Source of the DNA: Mycolicibacterium sp. S2-37
Lineage (GTDB): Bacteria > Actinomycetota > Actinomycetes > Mycobacteriales > Mycobacteriaceae
Length of the DNA stretch: 64,000 bases
Reading direction: 5' to 3'
Assembly (NCBI RefSeq): GCF_017352375.1
Contig: NZ_JAFEVR010000009.1
Location: 124,001 to 188,000, forward strand
This document shows, in pieces, positions 61,887 through 64,000 of the stretch; the first letter of the stretch is position 1, and each line of letters begins with the position of its first letter. A program made the position numbers and the translations under genes. A model generated the notes under the pieces. The model had not been told where the DNA came from. It did no database searches and was given only the letters and a program-made list of their open reading frames with translations.

Positions 61887-63096
61887 TCACTGCAGTGACG
61901 GCACCGTCGGCCACCCGAATCCGCAACTGCGCGCCCGCCGGGGCGTCCGCGGTCGTCCGGAGCACATGCGCCCCGTCGCGCCCCGTCACCGCCTGCACGA
62001 CCGCGTAACCGCGCGCCAGCGTCGCCGCCGGACCCAGCGTGGTCAGCCGCGCCGACAGGTGGCCGACCCGTTCGGACTCCACGGCCACAAGGCGGGTGAC
62101 GTCGCGGCGTGCGGCGGACCGGGCGCGATGCACCTCGGCGGCGCGGACCTCCAGGGTCTGCAGCGGCTGGGCCAGCACCGGCCGGCTGCGCAGTTGCGTG
62201 AGCTGGTGTTGTTCGCGACTCACCCAGTTGCGCAACGCCCGGGCACTGCGCCGGCGCAGGTCGGCCACGAACGCCTGTTCGGCCGCGGCGTCGGGCACGA
62301 TCCGCTTGGCGGCGTCGGTCGGGGTGGCTGCGCGCAGATCGGCGACCAGGTCCGACAGCGGGTTGTCCGGTTCGTGACCGACGGCGCTGACCACCGGTGT
62401 GGTGCACGCAGCGATCTCCCGGCACAGGGTCTCGTCGGAGAACGGCAGCAGATCCTCCACGCTGCCGCCGCCGCGGGCCAGCACGATGACGTCCACCGCA
62501 TCGTCGCGGTCCAGCCCGCGCAGCGCCTCCACGATCTGCGGGACGGCGTTGGGCCCCTGCACCACGGTGTTGCGCACGACAAACCGGACGGCGGGCCAGC
62601 GGTTCGTCGCGACCGTCACCACGTCGTGTTCGGCGGCCGAGGCCCGGCCGGTGATCAGGCCGACTGTTCGCGGCAGGAACGGGATCGGCCGCTTGAGGCG
62701 GCTGTCGAAGAGGCCCTCGGCGTCCAGCAGCCTGCGCAGCCGCTCGATGCGGGCCAGCAGCTCACCGATGCCGACGGCGCGGATCTCGCTGATCCGCAGG
62801 CTGAACGATCCGTTGCGGGTGTAGAACTGCGGCTTGCCCAGCACGATCACCTGGGTGCCCTCGGTCAGCGCTACGGGCGCGTTGGCCACCAGGTCGCGCG
62901 GGCAGCTCACCGACAGCGACATGTCCGCGGCGGGGTCGCGCAGCACCATCCACGCCGTGGTCTGCCGCAGCTTCAGCTCGGTGAGCTGACCTTCGATCCA
63001 CACCATGCCGAGGCGGTCGATGTACTTGGCGACCCGGGTCGCGACGGCGCGGACCGGCCAGGGATTGTCAGCTGACTTTCCCTGCTCTCCCGTCAC
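61861..63096 (-). CDS. xseA: Exonuclease VII large subunit
   Basis: The 411-residue catalytic subunit starts with an OB-fold (about 15-110), followed by the nuclease core with R-G-G-G-S-V-E-D-L-L (about 235) and V-V-S-A-V-G-H-E-P-D (about 265), and a long coiled coil. It degrades single-stranded DNA in repair. Position matches Rv1108c. Confidence 0.94.
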   Translation of the reverse strand: MTGEQGKSADNPWPVRAVATRVAKYIDRLGMVWIEGQLTELKLRQTTAWMVLRDPAADMSLSVSCPRDLVANAPVALTEGTQVIVLGKPQFYTRNGSFSLRISEIRAVGIGELLARIERLRRLLDAEGLFDSRLKRPIPFLPRTVGLITGRASAAEHDVVTVATNRWPAVRFVVRNTVVQGPNAVPQIVEALRGLDRDDAVDVIVLARGGGSVEDLLPFSDETLCREIAACTTPVVSAVGHEPDNPLSDLVADLRAATPTDAAKRIVPDAAAEQAFVADLRRRSARALRNWVSREQHQLTQLRSRPVLAQPLQTLEVRAAEVHRARSAARRDVTRLVAVESERVGHLSARLTTLGPAATLARGYAVVQAVTGRDGAHVLRTTADAPAGAQLRIRVADGAVTAVSEGADEAH

Positions 63097-63112
63097 TTCG
63101 CGTGGCCGCGGG

Positions 63113-63673
63113 TCACTTGGCGTTGGCGCGGGTGATCCGGTTGGCCAGCAGGGTCTGGAACGGGGCGCGGGCGCGGGTGGCGCCCTCGTAGGCGAGCAGC
63201 GCCTCCAGGTCGGCCACCGACAGCGATGGCAGCCGGGCCCGCAGCTGGGCCAGCGTCAGCGATTCGTAATCGAGCTCGGTGGCGATACCGGGTGTGGCGT
63301 CGGCCGCCGAGGTCTGCGCGGGTTCGGGCTCGGTGGCGTCGGAAGTCTCGGGTTCACCGGTGGAGTACAGCGCGAAGCGGCCCTCGGTGCGGCGCTCGCC
63401 GTCGGAGCTGGGCTCGGGGTCGTCGTCTTCGTCGAACGTCGCCCACTCGGGTTGCTCGTCCTTGGGCGGGAAGAGGTTCTCCAGTGCCTCATCGCCCCTG
63501 TTCACGAGGTCGGCGATGTTCTGCTGCAGATGGATGACGATGCTGGCCACCTGGCTGGCAACCGTCATCGGATACATCAGAATGGTCTGCGGCAGCTTGC
63601 GGGTTTCCTCGACCGCTGTGACGGTGACGCCGACCAGCAGGCGAACCCCATAGGGTGCGGTAGCCATGCGCAC
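63113..63673 (-). CDS. Lipid-droplet-type protein (Rv1109c-like)
   Basis: The 186-residue protein has a hydrophobic N-terminal half (about 10-55) with helices V-A-S-Q-V-A-S-I-V, then an acidic, low-complexity linker and a Leu-rich C-terminal helix region (L-R-A-R-L-P-S-L-S-V). It fits the family of mycobacterial lipid-droplet-associated proteins; function is not settled. It lies 16 bp upstream of xseA on the same strand. Start could also be ATG 63667. Confidence 0.75.
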   Translation of the reverse strand: MRMATAPYGVRLLVGVTVTAVEETRKLPQTILMYPMTVASQVASIVIHLQQNIADLVNRGDEALENLFPPKDEQPEWATFDEDDDPEPSSDGERRTEGRFALYSTGEPETSDATEPEPAQTSAADATPGIATELDYESLTLAQLRARLPSLSVADLEALLAYEGATRARAPFQTLLANRITRANAK

Positions 63674-63720
63674 AGCCTACGGCTGGGCGTTCCCCGGTGA
63701 CGGTCAGTACCCTGGGAGTC

Positions 63721-64000
63721 ATGCCGTCGACCATCAACATCGGGATACCTGGCACGTCCAGCTCGGTCACCGGCGGTGTCTCCGGCAAGCGTGTGCTGCT
63801 CGCCGAGCCGCGCGGATACTGCGCCGGCGTCGATCGCGCCGTCGAGACCGTCGAACGTGCGCTGGAGAAGCACGGCGCCCCGGTCTATGTCCGCCACGAG
63901 ATCGTGCACAACCGCTACGTCGTGGAGACGCTGGCCAAGGCCGGCGCCGTCTTCGTCGAGCAGACCGACGAGGTGCCCGAGGGTGCCATCGTCGTGTTCT
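63721..64000 (+). CDS. ispH: 4-hydroxy-3-methylbut-2-enyl diphosphate reductase, start (cut by window edge)
   Basis: The first 93 residues are visible. After a short leader come L-L-A-E-P-R-G-Y-C-A-G-V-D-R-A-V, with the first of three [4Fe-4S]-binding Cys, and V-R-H-E-I-V-H-N-R-Y-V-V with the substrate-binding His. IspH makes IPP and DMAPP in the MEP pathway. The frame runs off the end. It is divergent from the Rv1109c-like gene and matches Rv1110 (lytB2). Confidence 0.95.
   Translation, partial: MPSTINIGIPGTSSSVTGGVSGKRVLLAEPRGYCAGVDRAVETVERALEKHGAPVYVRHEIVHNRYVVETLAKAGAVFVEQTDEVPEGAIVVF

Noticed and set aside
60553..63075. Open frame of 840 codons on the plus strand
   Set aside because: Antisense to 3-beta-HSD, xseB and xseA, all with clear family signatures.

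Overview
The window is high-GC actinobacterial DNA from a mycobacterium, most likely a fast-growing Mycolicibacterium. The evidence is an antigen-85-type mycolyltransferase, mycothiol S-conjugate amidase, LpqV and DesA2. In addition, from about 15.8 kb to the right edge the gene order follows M. tuberculosis Rv1062 to Rv1110 closely. The genes run in this order: two patatins, lpqV, cysteine dioxygenase, rhodanese, Rv1069c, echA8, echA9, Rv1072, Rv1073-like, fadA3, Rv1075c, lipU, cbs, pra, metB, greA, Rv1081c, mca, Rv1083, Rv1084, Rv1085c, Rv1086, coaA, glyA, desA2, phoH2, fum, glpX, Rv1100, Rv1101c, Rv1106c, xseB, xseA, Rv1109c, ispH. The PE/PE_PGRS genes of the M. tuberculosis segment are absent. 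All homology statements come from reading the translated proteins; no database search was run. No tRNA, rRNA, CRISPR array or insertion sequence was seen.

Region by region. 0-7.3 kb is accessory: the end of a nucleoside deaminase, an LpqN-type lipoprotein, a methyltransferase plus condensation-like acyltransferase pair, an antigen-85-like esterase followed by a phage-lysin-like amidase, a 460 bp gene-free stretch and a YncE-like propeller. 7.3-13.0 kb holds a quinone oxidoreductase and a C4-dicarboxylate unit: a CitA/DcuS-type kinase and regulator behind a hydrolase, divergent from dctA, with a textbook CRP-type site in front of dctA. 13.0-14.7 kb holds a small exported protein and a lipid-transfer thiolase that is divergent from a DapB-like dehydrogenase across a KstR-type site. 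15.8-27 kb is lipid metabolism (patatins, crotonases, thiolase, GDSL esterase). 27-40 kb covers lipU, transsulfuration (cbs, metB), proline-rich membrane proteins, greA, mca and a ketosteroid-isomerase-like protein. 40-54.7 kb covers a short-chain cis-prenyltransferase, coaA, an unusual long serine hydroxymethyltransferase, desA2, phoH2, fumarase and GlpX. 54.7-61.6 kb is an accessory block of SDR enzymes, a TetR regulator, an exported SDR, MgtC and 3-beta-hydroxysteroid dehydrogenase. Exonuclease VII and the start of ispH close the window.

The most striking structure is at 23.85-24.85 kb. A predicted AbiEi-like/DUF559 nuclease gene is bracketed on each side by a head-to-head pair of the same 26 bp repeat, with 13 and 14 bp spacers, and one repeat supplies the gene's stop codon. 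This resembles a REP/BIME-bounded gene cassette. Other themes are three exact KstR-consensus operators in front of sterol-type genes, a 13 bp perfect palindrome touching the desA2 start (candidate MadR operator), and a Rv1084-like gene whose conserved N terminus lies upstream of any ATG, GTG or TTG.
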